Shown here in pieces: positions 40,013 through 56,665 of a stretch of 64,000 bases of DNA (positions within the stretch are counted from its first letter, which is position 1; each line of letters starts with the position of its first letter). Origin of the DNA: Prosapia bicincta (taxonomy: Eukaryota > Arthropoda > Insecta > Hemiptera > Cercopidae); the NCBI GenBank assembly GCA_036971475.1, contig JBAIZL010000005.1:243486823-243550822 (forward strand), read 5' to 3'. A program made the translations under genes and the position numbers. The notes under the pieces are model-generated. The model ran no database searches. It was given only the letters and a program-made list of their open reading frames with translations, and was not told the DNA's origin.

Positions 40013-40798
40013 GTTAAAGTACTAAATTGCTAGTAGTTAATTCAGAATATTACACAGTTTTTTCACTTTTGGTAATGAAATTTCCTACCATTAAAGCGTG
40101 GTATTATTGGCATACACTACTAGTCATTGTAGTGTAAGTTTACTTACTCCGATAGTTCCTATCTTTCGGAAATAGTGATAGATGTTTTGCACCATAGACG
40201 ATAATCCAAAAGCTGTATAGAGGTCATAGAGACGTAAATGACCTACAAAGAAACAGGGAAACGTTCAGAGTTAGTTTTTCAGGTGAAAGTAATAAAAAAA
40301 GGTTCACTTAAACATATATCTGGAAATACTTCGTTAACGATTTATTATCATTATATCAGATTGATAATAAAGGGGATTTTGTGTAAAAATGAACTGAAAA
40401 ATTAAAGAAATTACGTCCCTGACCTCTAGCTCCAGTAGGATTTTAATTACCTAACGAAATACGCAAACCACGGCATGAAGGAATTCTTACGTTAAGGTTG
40501 AGTGAATTAACTTTATTCAATGACGGGTTGTTTACAGGTGTAATTTGTAAACAAAACTTATAGGGAGTTTACTTCCAAAGAGAATTATATAAAATAAGCT
40601 TACAGTAAAACACACAAATATTTATAAGAATAATTGATAAAATTAAAGCGTCACACTTTATTCCAGGATAAACCAGTGTAAAACTCAATCCCCCAGTACT
40701 GGTGCATTGCTGTACGTGGATTATGCTGAATTACTTTGTGTCCTTTATGGACATGATGATTGGGTTGGTATTTACAAAAAATGTGTTTGCAATGAACT
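40013..40798. other. Unannotated spacer
   Basis: No ORF or element recognised. Confidence 0.6.
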
Positions 40799-40881
40799 AT
40801 TCGTCTGTAAACACTGATATACTGAAGAAAGTTCTAAACACGAACACGTTTTCTTCAGAGAATCGGTGTTTATAGACGAAT
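40799..40881. ncRNA. miRNA-precursor-like hairpin (candidate)
   Basis: Arms 40799-40830 and 40850-40881 form a 32-pair stem. By eye it has 27 Watson-Crick pairs, two G-U wobbles (both strands' differences are G/A or T/C type) and one three-base internal mismatch. The loop is 19 bases. The 83-base size, near-complete pairing and wobbles fit a pri-miRNA or a small fold-back remnant of a transposon. CTGAAGA occurs in the stem, so derivation from a PLE core cannot be excluded. No conserved miRNA seed was recognised. Confidence 0.35.
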
Positions 40882-41139
40882 GTGTCTTTTCAAATAATTT
40901 CTTTTTTTTTAATGCCTACCACTCATAATATCTATAAAGAACATCAATTGGCTCAACATATTCAACGTAGCACTAGTATTTCCGTACATTTATACTATTA
41001 AAATAGCGTTTCGCACTAGTTTATTATTAAATATTTTGGTGTATTATTAAAAAAAATTATATTAGTCGATTTCATCTTCACGTCACCTACTAGATTTTAA
41101 CTAAAAACACGTAAAATGTTACATAATCAAGGATATATA
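40882..41139. other. AT-rich spacer
   Basis: No feature recognised. Confidence 0.6.
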
Positions 41140-41575
41140 CTACTTCGCTGGTGTTTACAAACTAACTTGCAGTTTTTACATAGGCCAGTCAGGGAGGTCA
41201 TTTTACACACGCTACCAAGAACACATAAAACATTCACAAACAAAAACACCCAATAAAACTTTGCTGAACATCACATATACACAAACCATAACTACACAAA
41301 TATAATATCCAACCTACAAATTTTTCACAAACAAAACAAAAATAACCGACGATACACAACCGAACAATATGAGATATACGAACATTTCAAACTACATCCT
41401 ACGCACACACTCAACACACAATTACATTAAAACTCACACACACTTTTTTCGATATCATAACTCCTAATACTCAAGAAAACGCACCTTAATATCCCCCCCT
41501 TCAACCTAAGTTTACAATGGGACACATTTCCCGAAACAGCCGTTCTCAAATATATAAAAGTTAGTGCTACTATAG
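41140..41575 (+). pseudogene. Second PLE remnant: GIY-YIG endonuclease and 3' end
   Basis: From about 41158 the + strand encodes GVYKLTCS then FYIGQSGRSFYTRYQEH. The spacing between GVY and YIG is short because a small in-frame segment holding the second Cys is deleted. After KTKTPN the frame shifts; the next frame reads NFAEHHIYTNHNYTN and runs through IYEHFKLHPTHTLNTQLH to TAA near 41430. It thus retains GIY, YIG, Arg, EH and AEH in the right order with one frameshift. Downstream 41510-41575 matches the PLE terminal fragment at 2150-2211. It is distinct in sequence from the 26.6-kb PLE, so two families are present. No RT is visible upstream. Confidence 0.75.
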
Positions 41576-44527
41576 GCAAGTGTGACGTTTTTACAAGTGT
41601 TTTTAGTAAAACAAATACTATTTAAAACATTGTGTATTTATATATTTCAGGCTTATTTTACATCACTCTCTTCAGAACTAAACCTTTTTTTAGTTTTGTC
41701 TATAAATATATGTCTTTGTCAATCCTTTGACAAGGTTATTGTACTTCAAACATAGACATACCTAAGGATAACGTTATTCGTACAAAGGTTTGCGTATTTC
41801 GTCAGATAATTTAAGAACTACTGTGGATATAAGTCTGTTAGCTATTATATACAAATCTTTAGTTCCTTTATAAAATTCACTACATTTTATACCTTGGATA
41901 AGGCCCTAGAAGTTTTAGTAAGTTTATAGTTTCATTTAAATAAGGGAACTAAAATCCGGGTGAAATGTTTCTCAACCGTAACTCATTAATAAAGCTGTTC
42001 CGCTTATTTATGTGAACTTCTTTCTTTATATCCGTCTGAGGAGCAAACCGAGAAAGTTCCCCTTCTTCCTGGGAGACTAGACAGTTGGTCGTCTGTAAGA
42101 GTCTATATATATATATATAAGAGTTGTTAGTCTATAATGCAATGACATTTCTACGGCAGGCAATAACCAAACCCCCTCCTTGTATGACTACTATTCTGAA
42201 TAATACAAAGTATCTGGATAGGATATAAGAAAAATAATAATTAAATTTGCTAACTTCGACTAAACGAACGTAAACTAAACGACTGCCGGTGTAAATCAGT
42301 TGGGCCCTCCCTCTGGTCATACGTAGCCATTTACATTACACTAACGGTAAACAGATTGTAGAAATTATTTTTTGTTTCTTTTGTATTTTGTGCATTGTTA
42401 CACTGTAATCCTTTTTTTACGGAATTTTATTAAAAATAGAAAAAACGTGGACCGTTAGAATGGTTTTGCTTAAAACAAAAAATAATAAATTGTCTAACGT
42501 AAGCTAAGCGATCGATGCATTGGACGCTAGCGTTCAAAACTTTATTACTTCTTTATAACCAAAACTATCCTAAACGAATATTTTGTTTCTAGATTCTAAA
42601 ATAGGTGTATAATAATTTATTATAGTTTGTAACATTGTTTTCTTTTATTAAAAATACATTAAGTTTGTACAACTTTAGGTTTTTGGATTGAAGTTATGAT
42701 AAATAACGCAGAACAAACCTCTAAACAAAAATATTTTTTGTGCACGTTGTTAAAAAAAAATATTTCTGGGTAGAGGTTTTTCGAGCGTTGTTTTTTATTA
42801 TGTAACCACAGAAGATGGCTCCAAATAATTAGTGATTGGTGCTGTACTTACGTTTTGTTTTTTCATGTCAGCCTTTCTTGTATGTTGCGTCTTATTTAAA
42901 ATCACTCTCGTCTTGTTAAAATTGTATTTTTAAGCAACATAGGTGAAAATAAAAAAGCTCAAAGCTATTCTAATATTTTGTGTACCAATATTCTTTCTGC
43001 ATAAATGTATTTATCTTTGAACGATTGATTTCGAATATCTTTCTTCGTGATTCTTGACCTTTTTAATGTATTCATCCGTTCAGCGTTTACAGTATAATAT
43101 TTGTCTATATCATTTTGGGTTCGACTTGATTTACTGTGATTTTTGTCTTTCTGTTCATCCCGGTTTAGACCAAGAGCAGTGGACCAAAAACAATAAGCAT
43201 AAAAATCATTTAACTACCGCAAAGTCATAAAAACAAGTAGCACGTAATGATCGATCGTTCCCAGAGCAAAAACTATATCAATACAGCTGGAATGTTGCTT
43301 AGTAATCCTGTACTACAATTACTCGCGAGTTGCTCTTAAACAACGTGAAGAACGAACTCCCGGGTAAAATTAGGTGTTTTATGTTGGCAATAAAAAAACT
43401 ATTTCGAAACTTATAAATATGTATCAGTACGCGTTATTAGCGGCCGTTGTGTTAAGTGAGTCTCGTTTTTTTAGTTGCCAAGGAAACTGGATTTGCATTG
43501 TTGCAAAGTCGTAAAAGTTTAACGGCATAGAACAGAGCAATGCACTTTTTGAAGTGCTTCAATTTTACGGAAAAACAACGGATGTAGGCAAAGTGTTGGT
43601 AATTTCAGAAACTATTGTAATTTGAAATTACGGTAAAAATACAGCGGTTGAATGAAATATAATTTGTAAAAAGAAGGTGTTGTCTCATTAACATAAAAAA
43701 AATGCTGAATCAAATTTGCCGATCCTTTATGCCCTGGAGTTTTGAAAATAACGTGTTTATACTTATTTAAAATAAAACATAATTTTAAAGAAATAAATAT
43801 AGTTTTTACGTTTGCAATGATTACTATAAAATGTCATTTGATTATAAAAAATATCATTTTTTTTGATTAATTTGTTGATTTTATGTCATTATGATACATT
43901 TATCATAATGTACCACTAGAAGATAACATTTATTTTTATTCAGAATTGTTTCTCATATATAAACTTTCTTATATAATATACACCTTAAAGGAAAGTCTTA
44001 GCATATAGGTTCTGCTTTAATTTTGTTACATTACACATATTCCCAGCTGTTGTTTACCGAAAAGCCGAACCAGCTCGGAAGCCTTTCTCAAGCTATATCA
44101 ACCTCATGTACGTTTTTGGCGCCCTTACCCAAAAACACAAATTTCTATGAATTCAACAAATTTGGGGAAATGTTCAAATTAAAGTTGTTAAAACCTTGTG
44201 AGAAACTGAAAAAATCTGTTTCACATTGTAATCAAATATATTTTATTTATTTTTCTTTTTATGTCTTAAAAAATTACAAAAGGGGATTGAAGATAAGTGA
44301 CCTTCAATGAAGGTGAGGGGCGACACCAATTTTACCCTATTATTAGCTGCATCCGACTTTTATTCTCTGTTAGTTTTTTAGTTATTTCTTAGGTTATCAC
44401 AAATTAAAGACAGTGTGTTAGAACATCAAAATTTCGTGTATTTACAGTTTTCAATGAGGTTCGAGTCATTGCATTGTTCAATTGGAATAACTATCTTGAT
44501 TAAGTTTTGTCTAGACTTGCAAAGAGT
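41576..44527. other. Unannotated AT-rich region
   Basis: Open frames 42132-42320 (minus) and 44023-44310 (plus, 95 codons) have no recognisable domain; the latter is too short and isolated to call. 43240-43540 is slightly GC-richer. No repeat boundaries recognised. Confidence 0.5.
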
Positions 44528-44555
44528 AATAATAATAATAATAATCTTGTTTCTT

Positions 44556-44638
<83 letters not shown>
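44528..44638. repeat. (ATA)n and (AT)n microsatellite
   Basis: AATAATAATAATAATAAT at 44528-44545 followed after a short spacer by about 78 bases of AT (44560-44638). The 121-123 codon open frames spanning it on both strands are Ile-Tyr artefacts. Confidence 0.97.
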
Positions 44639-44639
<1 letters not shown>

Positions 44640-45199
44640 TCTCGTCCGTATTTAGCGTTCTCGTCCGTTTGGTTGTTTTTGTTCTGTTGTGGTTGTGTAG
44701 CGACAGTATTTCTATGGTTATTCAAGGAGCGCAAACAAACTCTTAGAACACGTCGTGTATATCTCCCAATGGTTTTATACCTATAAACCAATACTATATT
44801 ATACCTACAAATTCTTGATTTAGCATAGGTTTTGTTTGAAACAAAATTATGTTTCCTAGCGTACGATACCCATAACGTACGTTTGGCAAGACCGTGGAAA
44901 ACAGAGGCCCTCCTTCATTCCAACAGTTAGTTAGTTTACGTAAGGAAAACTTGTCTCTCCGTAACTTTTATTATTTTTTTAATACAGGAATTATATTTTA
45001 TCAACTAGTTTTTCTTATGTTATATCTGTTTAGTGCTTATCCATTATCATGTATCAGAGCTCTTATTTTACTGCTTTGGCCTACAGATGTTTTTAATGCT
45101 TAATGCAATTTTTAGATTCAGTTTTGAACAGTATTATTACAATGCCTAATCTTAGTAGGTTGGCTACTCTAGAGCATGTAGACAATGTGAGCTCATTTT
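44639..45199. other. Unannotated spacer
   Basis: The 44894-45103 open frame has no recognisable domain. Nothing else seen. Confidence 0.55.
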
Positions 45200-45965
45200 A
45201 GGTTTCAATAGTGTGTGCAGGGTCTCATTAAGTAGCCTATTGTAATTTGTCAGTTCTGGGCCAGTGTAGAGTATTGTGAAGTACTTTCCTGTATTTTGCC
45301 TAGTGTAGGCTACTGTAGTGAAGTGTTAGGTAGCCTACTGTAGTTTGACTGCTGTTGGTTACTGTAATGTACGCAAAGTAATATGAAGTAGCCTAATGTA
45401 GTTTGCCTGTTCTAGAGTACCGTAGTGTAATGTGAAGTACCCTATTGTATTTTGTCTGGTCTAGGCTACTGTAGTGAAGTGTTAGGTAGCCTACTGTAGT
45501 TTGACTGCTGTTGGTTCCTGTATGTACCCAGAGTAATATGAAGTAGCCTACTGTAGCTTCCCTGTTCTAGGGTACTGTAGTGTAATGTGAAGTACCCTAC
45601 TGTATTTTGTCTGGTCTAGGCTACTGTAGTGAAGTGTTAGGTAGCCTACTGTAGTTTGACTACTGTTGGTTACTGTAATGTACGCAAAGTAATATGAAGT
45701 AGCCTAATGTATCTTGCCTGTTCTAGAGTACTGTAGTGTAATGTGAAGTACCCTATTGTATTTTGTCTGGTCTAGGCTACTGTAGTGAAGTGTTTAGCCT
45801 ACTGTAGTTTGACTGCTGTTGGTTCCTGTAATGTACCCAGAGTAATATGAAGTAGCCTACTGTAGCTTCCCTGTTCTGAGGTACTGTAGTGTAATGTGAA
45901 GTACTCTACTCTAGTGAAATTTGAGGCTGCCTATTGCAGTTGTTGGCTATTGTAGTAAATGCAAT
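45200..45965. repeat. 156-bp tandem array built from three related subunits
   Basis: The marker GAAGTGTT follows GCTACTGTAGT at 45320, 45476, 45631 and 45787, a period of 155-156. Each period contains three subunits of about 58, 49 and 49 bases. All share GTA.CCTA.TGTA.TTTG, then TACTGTAGTG. The 58-base one carries the extra CGCAAAGTAATATGAA. It is therefore a trimeric higher-order repeat, about four periods long, with a decayed edge at each end. Confidence 0.93.
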
Positions 45966-47639
45966 GTAATGAGGTGTGACATTTCTTAAAGGTTCAATAT
46001 TTTTCTCCTTAAATACCCTTTAATGAAATAAATGGTATTTTCTAAAATATAAATCTAGAATATACTTACATATTTATTGATATAGATATTTAAAAAAAGA
46101 CTATTATCAAAATTAACAATAAATAATGGTTGACTTAATATTGATTGATGTTACAATATTGTTACATTATTAAACAGGTATAGCAAAAATATTTTATATT
46201 AAAGCTCTTTCATTTTCCTCTTTTTAATTTCTAATTGAATATTAATAATGCCCAATCAAATTTACATTCACGCCACTTCCAACATTTTGTTATTAATTGC
46301 ATTAATTATTTAGATTAAATATTTTGACACGGCCACGAGTCTACCGCCCGGTCGGCGCCTTGGCTCATTAAACAGAACAGGCTACCGGCAACGAAATAAA
46401 TTATTGGCATAATCGCCGGACTAATTTATCAAAACCCGGTACTTGTTCACCTTTAGTCATTTTATTTGTAACCTTTCATTAACACGGTGTTGGCAATTGT
46501 TAAGTGTGTCGAATTTTTAGTCCCGATTACCGGATCTGGACAGGGAGAAACCGAACGGTCAGTGGATGTCGTGTTTGGCTACTGTAGGATTCTTGGCCAC
46601 ATCTCGGAAATTGGAGAAAGACTTATTGCTACTAAAGTCATGCAGGATTTAACAGTTACACTGTGTTCGAATCAATTACTCACAATACGCTGAGGATACA
46701 GTTTCACACCACCCGATAAAGTCTCCGAAATAGTTTTTTAAGCCCACTCTATAGGTATTTTTGTGGGAATAATTGATTTAAAGTTTATCAACTAAATATA
46801 ACTAGCTCAAATAAGTAAATGACTGTCTCATCTCGTGTAAACTATTATTTTATAGTTATACGAAATAGTCTTTGTTCTTATACATTTTCTGTAGGTATTC
46901 CATGACATTGAAAAATTATTTTCTCTAGTTGAAGTGATTTATCCTAATAAATAACCAAGACAGAATCTTGATTCCACAAGAAATCGTAATAAGTTTTGAT
47001 TTTTACGTACATTAGGCAACAGATGTTATAATAATATGTTTCAAAACAGACTATGGTGTCTCCAAGTACATAATGAAATAAACTTTATCTGAGAAACTGT
47101 CTGGGTGGTAGCTGTGGAAAATTGTACGCTCTAGAAGAACATTCTGGAGAAAGTATTGCAATTGTAAATGAAATTCTATATCGATTATTGTTAGCCGTTT
47201 GAATAGGCTTCCCTTTTTCAAAATGATCTTACTACGCAAAATATTTTTTTTTTTTGTTTAGTTTGTGAGGTTAGTTTCCACTGCGCTTTATGACCTTTCC
47301 ACTTATATAACACCTCTTTAACTCTAAACACACGTCTTAATATTTATATAATACTAGAGTCATTGCCCTAAATAAACTAACAGTAGTTCAATAATTAAGT
47401 TCTTCGATCGCTGGAGGCCCACGAAAAACTGACAATATTCTGGGAACACTAACTATGAAGTTCTGAAGCTGTAATTAACTAGGGGGTGTAAAATGGTATT
47501 TAGTTTGACCTATAACATATTACCACAAACAAAAACAAAAAAAACACTAAGCAACGTTTGAATGAAATTGTTTGGAATAAAAGCAATATTTTTTATACCT
47601 GTTTCTCTGCCCTTAGAACCCACCCAGGTCCCGTGAAGC
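45966..47639. other. Unannotated region containing a GC-elevated island
   Basis: 46291-46690 is described separately. The 46487-46693 open frame (68 codons) is open across part of that island but has no domain. The remainder is AT-rich. Confidence 0.45.
46291..46690. promoter_or_regulatory. Candidate conserved regulatory island with homeodomain sites
   Basis: TTAATTGCATTAATTA at 46293-46308 is a near-palindromic homeodomain/POU-like word. It is followed by GC-rich unique sequence (GCCCGGTCGGCGCC at 46348-46361). AATAAATTATTGGC and GGACTAATTTATCA lie 40-80 bases further on. The alternation of TAAT sites with GC-rich unique sequence resembles arthropod developmental enhancers. This is only compositional evidence. 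Confidence 0.25.
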
Positions 47640-47820
47640 TCTAACGAGCTACCTCCGTCTCACATGCCCATGCGGTTAGCATCGCTACCGCGAGTGAAGA
47701 AAACGGGATCGATTGCCCATGCACCAAGCTCATAAGCTCTTTCTATGGAGAATCAGGAGATAGTGAGATAAAGCAGTACTGAAAGTGTCGCGCTAAGAGC
47801 GGGATAAAAAAAATGACAAG
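47640..47820 (+). mobile_element. tRNA-derived SINE-like sequence (candidate)
   Basis: 47657-47730 has a tRNA-like layout: CCATGCGGTTAGCATCGC (A-box-like), about 30 bases, GGGATCGATTGCC (B-box-like). A body of about 80 bases and an A-rich GGGATAAAAAAAATGACAAG follow. Matches to the RNA polymerase III boxes are imperfect and no cloverleaf closes fully, so this is not a tRNA gene. No second copy in the window was recognised. Confidence 0.4.
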
Positions 47821-48750
47821 AAAGAAACCCTGCCTGGGAAAATCCCGCGACAGATCATGCACCTCTTCTTCTGCTGCCTACTCGAAACTGAAATGGGATC
47901 CAAATCTGAATTTGTAGGCCTATTTCCGTTGGGGCTAAGCTGTGACCCTGGGGATGTGCCCCTGCTTCACCTGGAATATAACTATAAATCAGTTTAATAT
48001 TCGTACATTTTATATGTAGGTTATATATCATGGTTAGATCCAGGCGGTAATAGAACAACAAAATACTCCATTAAAACCACCTGACGCTATCTATTGGCTC
48101 ATTTAAAACGATTTGTTTCCTCTGAAAAATCTAGCTATACACTCTCGGTTGGCCTTTCCCAAGAGGTAGTACCCTCAAACTCGGGACTGAGTCTTAGATG
48201 CACCCAACCCTTGGGACCTTGAGAGATGTCACTACATTTGTAAAACCTAATTATAACGTACCCTATTAACCCGAATGCACTTATAACGGATTGTGTTTTG
48301 AAGACCATTCTCGCCACCCGCCAACCAAGGTCATCGCCAATGGGGTGCCTAAACGACTGCTGACACGGCCTCCTATACCTTCTGTCAAGTCTCATTCCCG
48401 CCTAAAACGATCGAATAAAACTGTGCCTAGTGTGCATAAAGTGTAAAAGTATTACTAAAAATTATAATAATAATTTATCTAGCGCTTATAAATGATCTGT
48501 TGAACAAAAACCTTTCATTTCTTTTGCACTAGGATCTCGTACCCAAGAAGTCGTTAGTTTGAATCATCACGTTCTTTTGTAAGAACTACCTGAATTAATT
48601 CAAGAGAACTGGAAGCATTATAGACATATCAATCACATTTATTATAGTCCACTAACTTATCAAGTGTTGACAAATGTTTTGTAAATAAATACTGACCCTG
48701 CCCAAGAGGTCACCGGGCTGAATCGTGACTTCTGTTTACAAAAAAGTAAA
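47821..48750. other. GC-elevated, probably repeat-derived segment with SINE T-arm pieces
   Basis: CCCAAGAAGTCGTTAGTTTG...AATCATCACGTTCT (48543-48576) and CCCAAGAGGTCACCGGGCTG...AATCGTGACTTCT (48700-48732) align with each other. Both look like the B-box end of tRNA-derived SINEs. 48130-48400 is GC-rich with a minus open frame (86 codons) lacking any domain and resembles a repeat. No boundaries determined. Confidence 0.35.
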
Positions 48751-51134
48751 AACTCTCATTCTAAAAATTCAAATTAACAAAAGAATTTTGAAAAAATATT
48801 TTTAGCACTGTAATTAAATTTTACTTCACAATAATCACAGTGAATGTGTTAAAGTATTTCAATCGATGTAAATAAAACTTACTCATGTTTTAAATCTGTT
48901 ATTACTCTTCATTAACCTTTTTATTCGTATTTTAACCACTTACGTTAACCATTTACTTAACATGGACATTCATTAAAACGAGCAATCCCCAACCCCAATT
49001 AGTAGCAATTTATAGTAAACGATTGTAATTAGTGTTGCATACATAAAAACGTATTTGGTGTTATCCAGGCAGGTAGCAACTCACCAGTCTGCGTGCTATT
49101 AGTGTTGCTAGATGTGCGGTATATAATTATGCCAAACATTTTCTTTACGAACTAAACTCACACACGGTATCAAGTCAACATTTTACCACCTTTGGTTTAA
49201 ACTCACAATCATTATAATTCAAGATTTAAAAACTTGTTGAAAACTTTGTCAACCAGTGTATTAGTCTATTACTAAAATTAAGTATAAATTTTCTTTAAAT
49301 TCTAAATATTTCCTTTATTTCTGTTTCGATTATTTGAAGAAACATATAGGTTCTTTTTTAAATTTAATTACTATAACAATTTTTATCCTGAGAATTATTT
49401 TAACATAAATAATTGTACTTAATGGTATTTAATAAATAATAATACATTATTGATTGTACTTGATAAATCATTTTTTTAATGGTAATTCTTGTCATAAAAG
49501 TATTGTTTTAAAATTTATCGAAATTTATTTATTTTATAATAATAAAGAAAAGTTCAAATATGGTTTGAGTTTTTGTTAATGAGTTATGTGAGTTATGATT
49601 TGAGTTAAGTGTTAAATCATAAAATTAAAATTACCCGTGATATGTATTGGGTTTAATCATTTTGTGTTTCGGTATATCTACTCCATTTGGTGTTTCAAAA
49701 TTTATATTGTTCCAAAGTGTTTTTATGTGGTCTCTTTTGTAAAATTATTCACCAAAATTTAGACAATAGCAAAATAAATGTTTTAAGCACTTCCATAGAA
49801 TATTGGATGCCAAAGATGGGTACAACGAAATATGTGTACACCAGGAGTGTTGCGAAAGATGAGTGCAACGAAAGATGCGTACACCAGGAATATTGCGAAA
49901 GATGCGTACAGAATCCAGTTTTGACAGATGACCTGAAGCTATAACGTCAGAACATTGTGACAGGCGAAATTTGTGTCCAACATTTAGGCGAACACGGATC
50001 TTTTAAAATCATTGAGCTACATAAATGAGTTTACCTCTGAGCTAAACATAGGTGTCGCTTAGTTTCTCGGGTCTAGAGATTCTTCAAAACTGAAACTATT
50101 ACACCTGATTTCCATCACGATTTTCCAGGATTTGGACGGACAAAATGATAGAGATATCTTATGCTTTCATTTTTACGTGTGTAAAATGAGCTTGTATCCT
50201 AAGTAATTTTTTTGTTTTATATTTTCAATTAAAATTTTGTTTTCTATTTTACAGTTTTTTTCATTTTAATTTATATTAAAACTTGACCAATTTATTTGAT
50301 TTTACCATTTGATTTCTTGGGTCTAATCTAATCTTTTTTTTTTTGATCTAGGAAAGATCTTAAAGAAGACATTGGTTTTCAGTTTCTAGGTAATTTTGTA
50401 GTTGTTTAAAAAAGTTTTCGTACGACTTAATATACTTTGTTTTTCTTCTCTTTCCTCCAGTCAGACATGTGCATAGGAGTCAAAGTTTCAGCCTCTTTTG
50501 ATAACTCTCGATCAAATCGAACTTATCATTTCGACAGTTAAAAGCAAAGTGGTCACTGATAAAGTGGAAACCAGTTTATTACCCATTTTAACTGGGAGAA
50601 TCAAAAACGCATTTTTCGTGCTACCCTTCCGTATAGTTTAACATCGTAAAAAAAATCATAAAATAAACTTTGATTTTCAGTCAAATGTTTTTTTCTTCAA
50701 TTTAAATATCATGAGCCTACCAAAACAATTTAAGGTTTTTTAAAATTTAGAAACCGAAATAAGATATATTTAAATTCAGTTAAACGATTTGTTATTTACT
50801 TGGTTTCGGAAGAATGTGGTTATAAAAAAAAGACAATATAAAGTATGCTAATAGGCCAAGCTGTTGATAAGTGAAATAGCCTCCATTTTGGTATATGCTT
50901 TGCATATATTTACTATTATTTTTAATCAAATCTATGCTAACTGGATCATTTGTAACTATATTCCAGAGTAGTATAACAAAATTCTATCTGTACTGAAACA
51001 ATTGGTTTTTAAAACGTTCTGTGTATATTATTTGTCTTAATTTCAAAATTTAAACTTACTCTCGCGTCGCCACTCGTTATATCCACTTCTGCATCGCCAT
51101 TTTTGCCTATTGTTAACATGTTGATTTTGTTTTA
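48751..51134. other. Unannotated AT-rich region with a small 43-bp repeat
   Basis: 49838 and 49881 both start ACACCAGGA, with GCGAAAGATG words between. This is about two copies of a 43-base unit inside the 49687-49944 open frame, making its Cys-rich C-terminus (ECNERCVHQEYCERC) repeat-derived. No domain recognised. The rest is AT-rich without features. Confidence 0.5.
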
Positions 51135-51300
51135 CCAATATAGATTACGCGTGGAAAGGAAATAATTAGCATTAATTGAAGTCCGTAGGTGTGTACTGTT
51201 TAACAGTCTCCAGGCTTGTCCTAAATCCAAAATGTAACCTCTCACCATAGCGGCATAAAGCGGACATTCTATTATTGAATGTGATAGTGTAATCTTGTGC
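51135..51300 (-). pseudogene. LINE C-terminal domain fragment (candidate)
   Basis: The minus strand reads open for about 50 codons: HSIIECPLYAAMVRGYIL, then LGQAWRLLN, to a TAA near 51142. The His...Glu-Cys-Pro-Leu-Tyr...Arg pattern resembles the Cys/His-rich C-terminus of jockey/R1-type reverse transcriptases. No palm or RNase H sequence is nearby, so the assignment rests on a short motif. Confidence 0.35.
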
Positions 51301-52509
51301 GGAATTCGTTGTGGATATTCAATTTGTAGTTAGACGTAAATCACGCTAGATAGCAGCCTGTAGGAGAGAGTGGGCGTGGGGACTTTGTTTATAGTACAAT
51401 ATGTTGGTTTACGGAGGAGGTGTTCGACAAGTTGTCCGCTTTATCGGGCAATCAGTGCAAAGTGCTTTGAAATTTGTGTACTGGCGAAATATTAGGTTTC
51501 ATTTCCACACAGTGGACATTGAACCGCGGTGCTTTTGATTTTTCCCAAATCTTTTCCTTATTTAGAGTCCAGCTATTCCTTATTAATTGGTACCGAACCT
51601 TGTTCGGATTAGCGGAAATTCTTAGTAGGTGAATTTAAAATAATTAATCAACATATTGACCTGGTAACGTTTAAATTAAGAGAGGTGGCATTTGCTAGTG
51701 TCATATCAATACAGTATTGACAGATTGTTGGACAGATTGAGTGGGAGTTAAAAGGAAAGAGCAGTATACATCAATGACGTACAGCGCAGACAGGCCTATC
51801 ACCCCCCTTATTTTCACACTTTCACTGTTCGGAATAGCGAGACTCTACTGTACGTGTAAGTAGTGAATCCTCCATAAGTATTTTTACAATTTTATTTTCA
51901 AAACTTTGTAATGTTTTAAAATTTACAAAAAATTTTAACTTTATAAACTGACTTACTAGAACATAAATTAGGCTGGGTAGACACTTTTTAACTTCAGTCG
52001 CAAACAGGCGTACTTCTAATACGCCACGTTATGACCCTATAATCGCTACTCTCAGGAACAGAGGAGCATGATGCAATTTCCTGGATCGTATATGATTCCA
52101 CCTACAAGGAGTTTTTTTTATACTACTGATGCAACACGTATACCTCTATGATATAAGAGGCCAATCTAAACTGAACAGTAGTTGACTCGAATAAAACTGA
52201 TGAAAACCGTTTTCAGTGACTCGGAACATATAAAACTGTTTCAATGACTAATGGTTATATAGATGTAGTAGAAATCCTATCATAGGAGCAATAAATATAA
52301 TCATAGAAGTTTTAATGATATTATAAAATGTTTCTTTTTAAGTAGTTTCGGAAAATATTTGTTAAAAAGATATTCTAGATTTATAAGTATACTGTATTAC
52401 ATGATTTGTTTCTGGAGAAAGAATAATCTTTTATTTGTAGTGTCGAATTAATTTATTTTCTCTTTATATAAAAAATACAAAATATGTTTGCTTGTTTAAT
52501 AATAAAAAA
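51301..52509. other. Unannotated region
   Basis: TGTCCGCTTTAT near 51436 is the inverse of ATAAAGCGGACA at 51256, a short inverted word pair. Otherwise nothing recognised. 51790-52190 contains no credible frame. Confidence 0.5.
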
Positions 52510-52672
52510 CAACTAAGGTGATTCAAATGCAAGAAATATTTATTAATTTATACTCAAAGCTTTTCGTTGATTCATCTGAATATTCATTCCTAATGATGTT
52601 GGTATTGTTTATCAACGAAAAGCTTTGAATAAACATTAATAAATAATTCTTGTATTTGAATAACCTTAGTTG
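52510..52672. mobile_element. Fold-back element D, second copy (compact palindrome)
   Basis: Left arm 52510-52571 and right arm 52611-52672 are inverted repeats (CAACTAAGGTGATTCAAATG against CATTTGAATAACCTTAGTTG-like sequence). The right arm (+, about 52590-52630) reads CTAATGA, T, GTTG, eleven bases, CAAC, GAAA, AGCTTT. Stem II is perfect and GAAA is intact, but CTGATGA has become CTAATGA. The left arm ends at the GAAA/stem II point (TTTCGTTGAT), so only the 3' half of the core is duplicated. A GT/AT microsatellite follows at once. Confidence 0.7.
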
Positions 52673-52680
52673 CTTTTGAT

Positions 52681-56665
<3,985 letters not shown>

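Noticed and set aside
44023..44310. 95-codon open frame as a host gene
   Set aside because: No domain and no supporting splice or promoter signals; length is compatible with chance.
47657..47735. tRNA gene
   Set aside because: A- and B-box-like words are present but no complete cloverleaf can be drawn; kept only as a SINE candidate.
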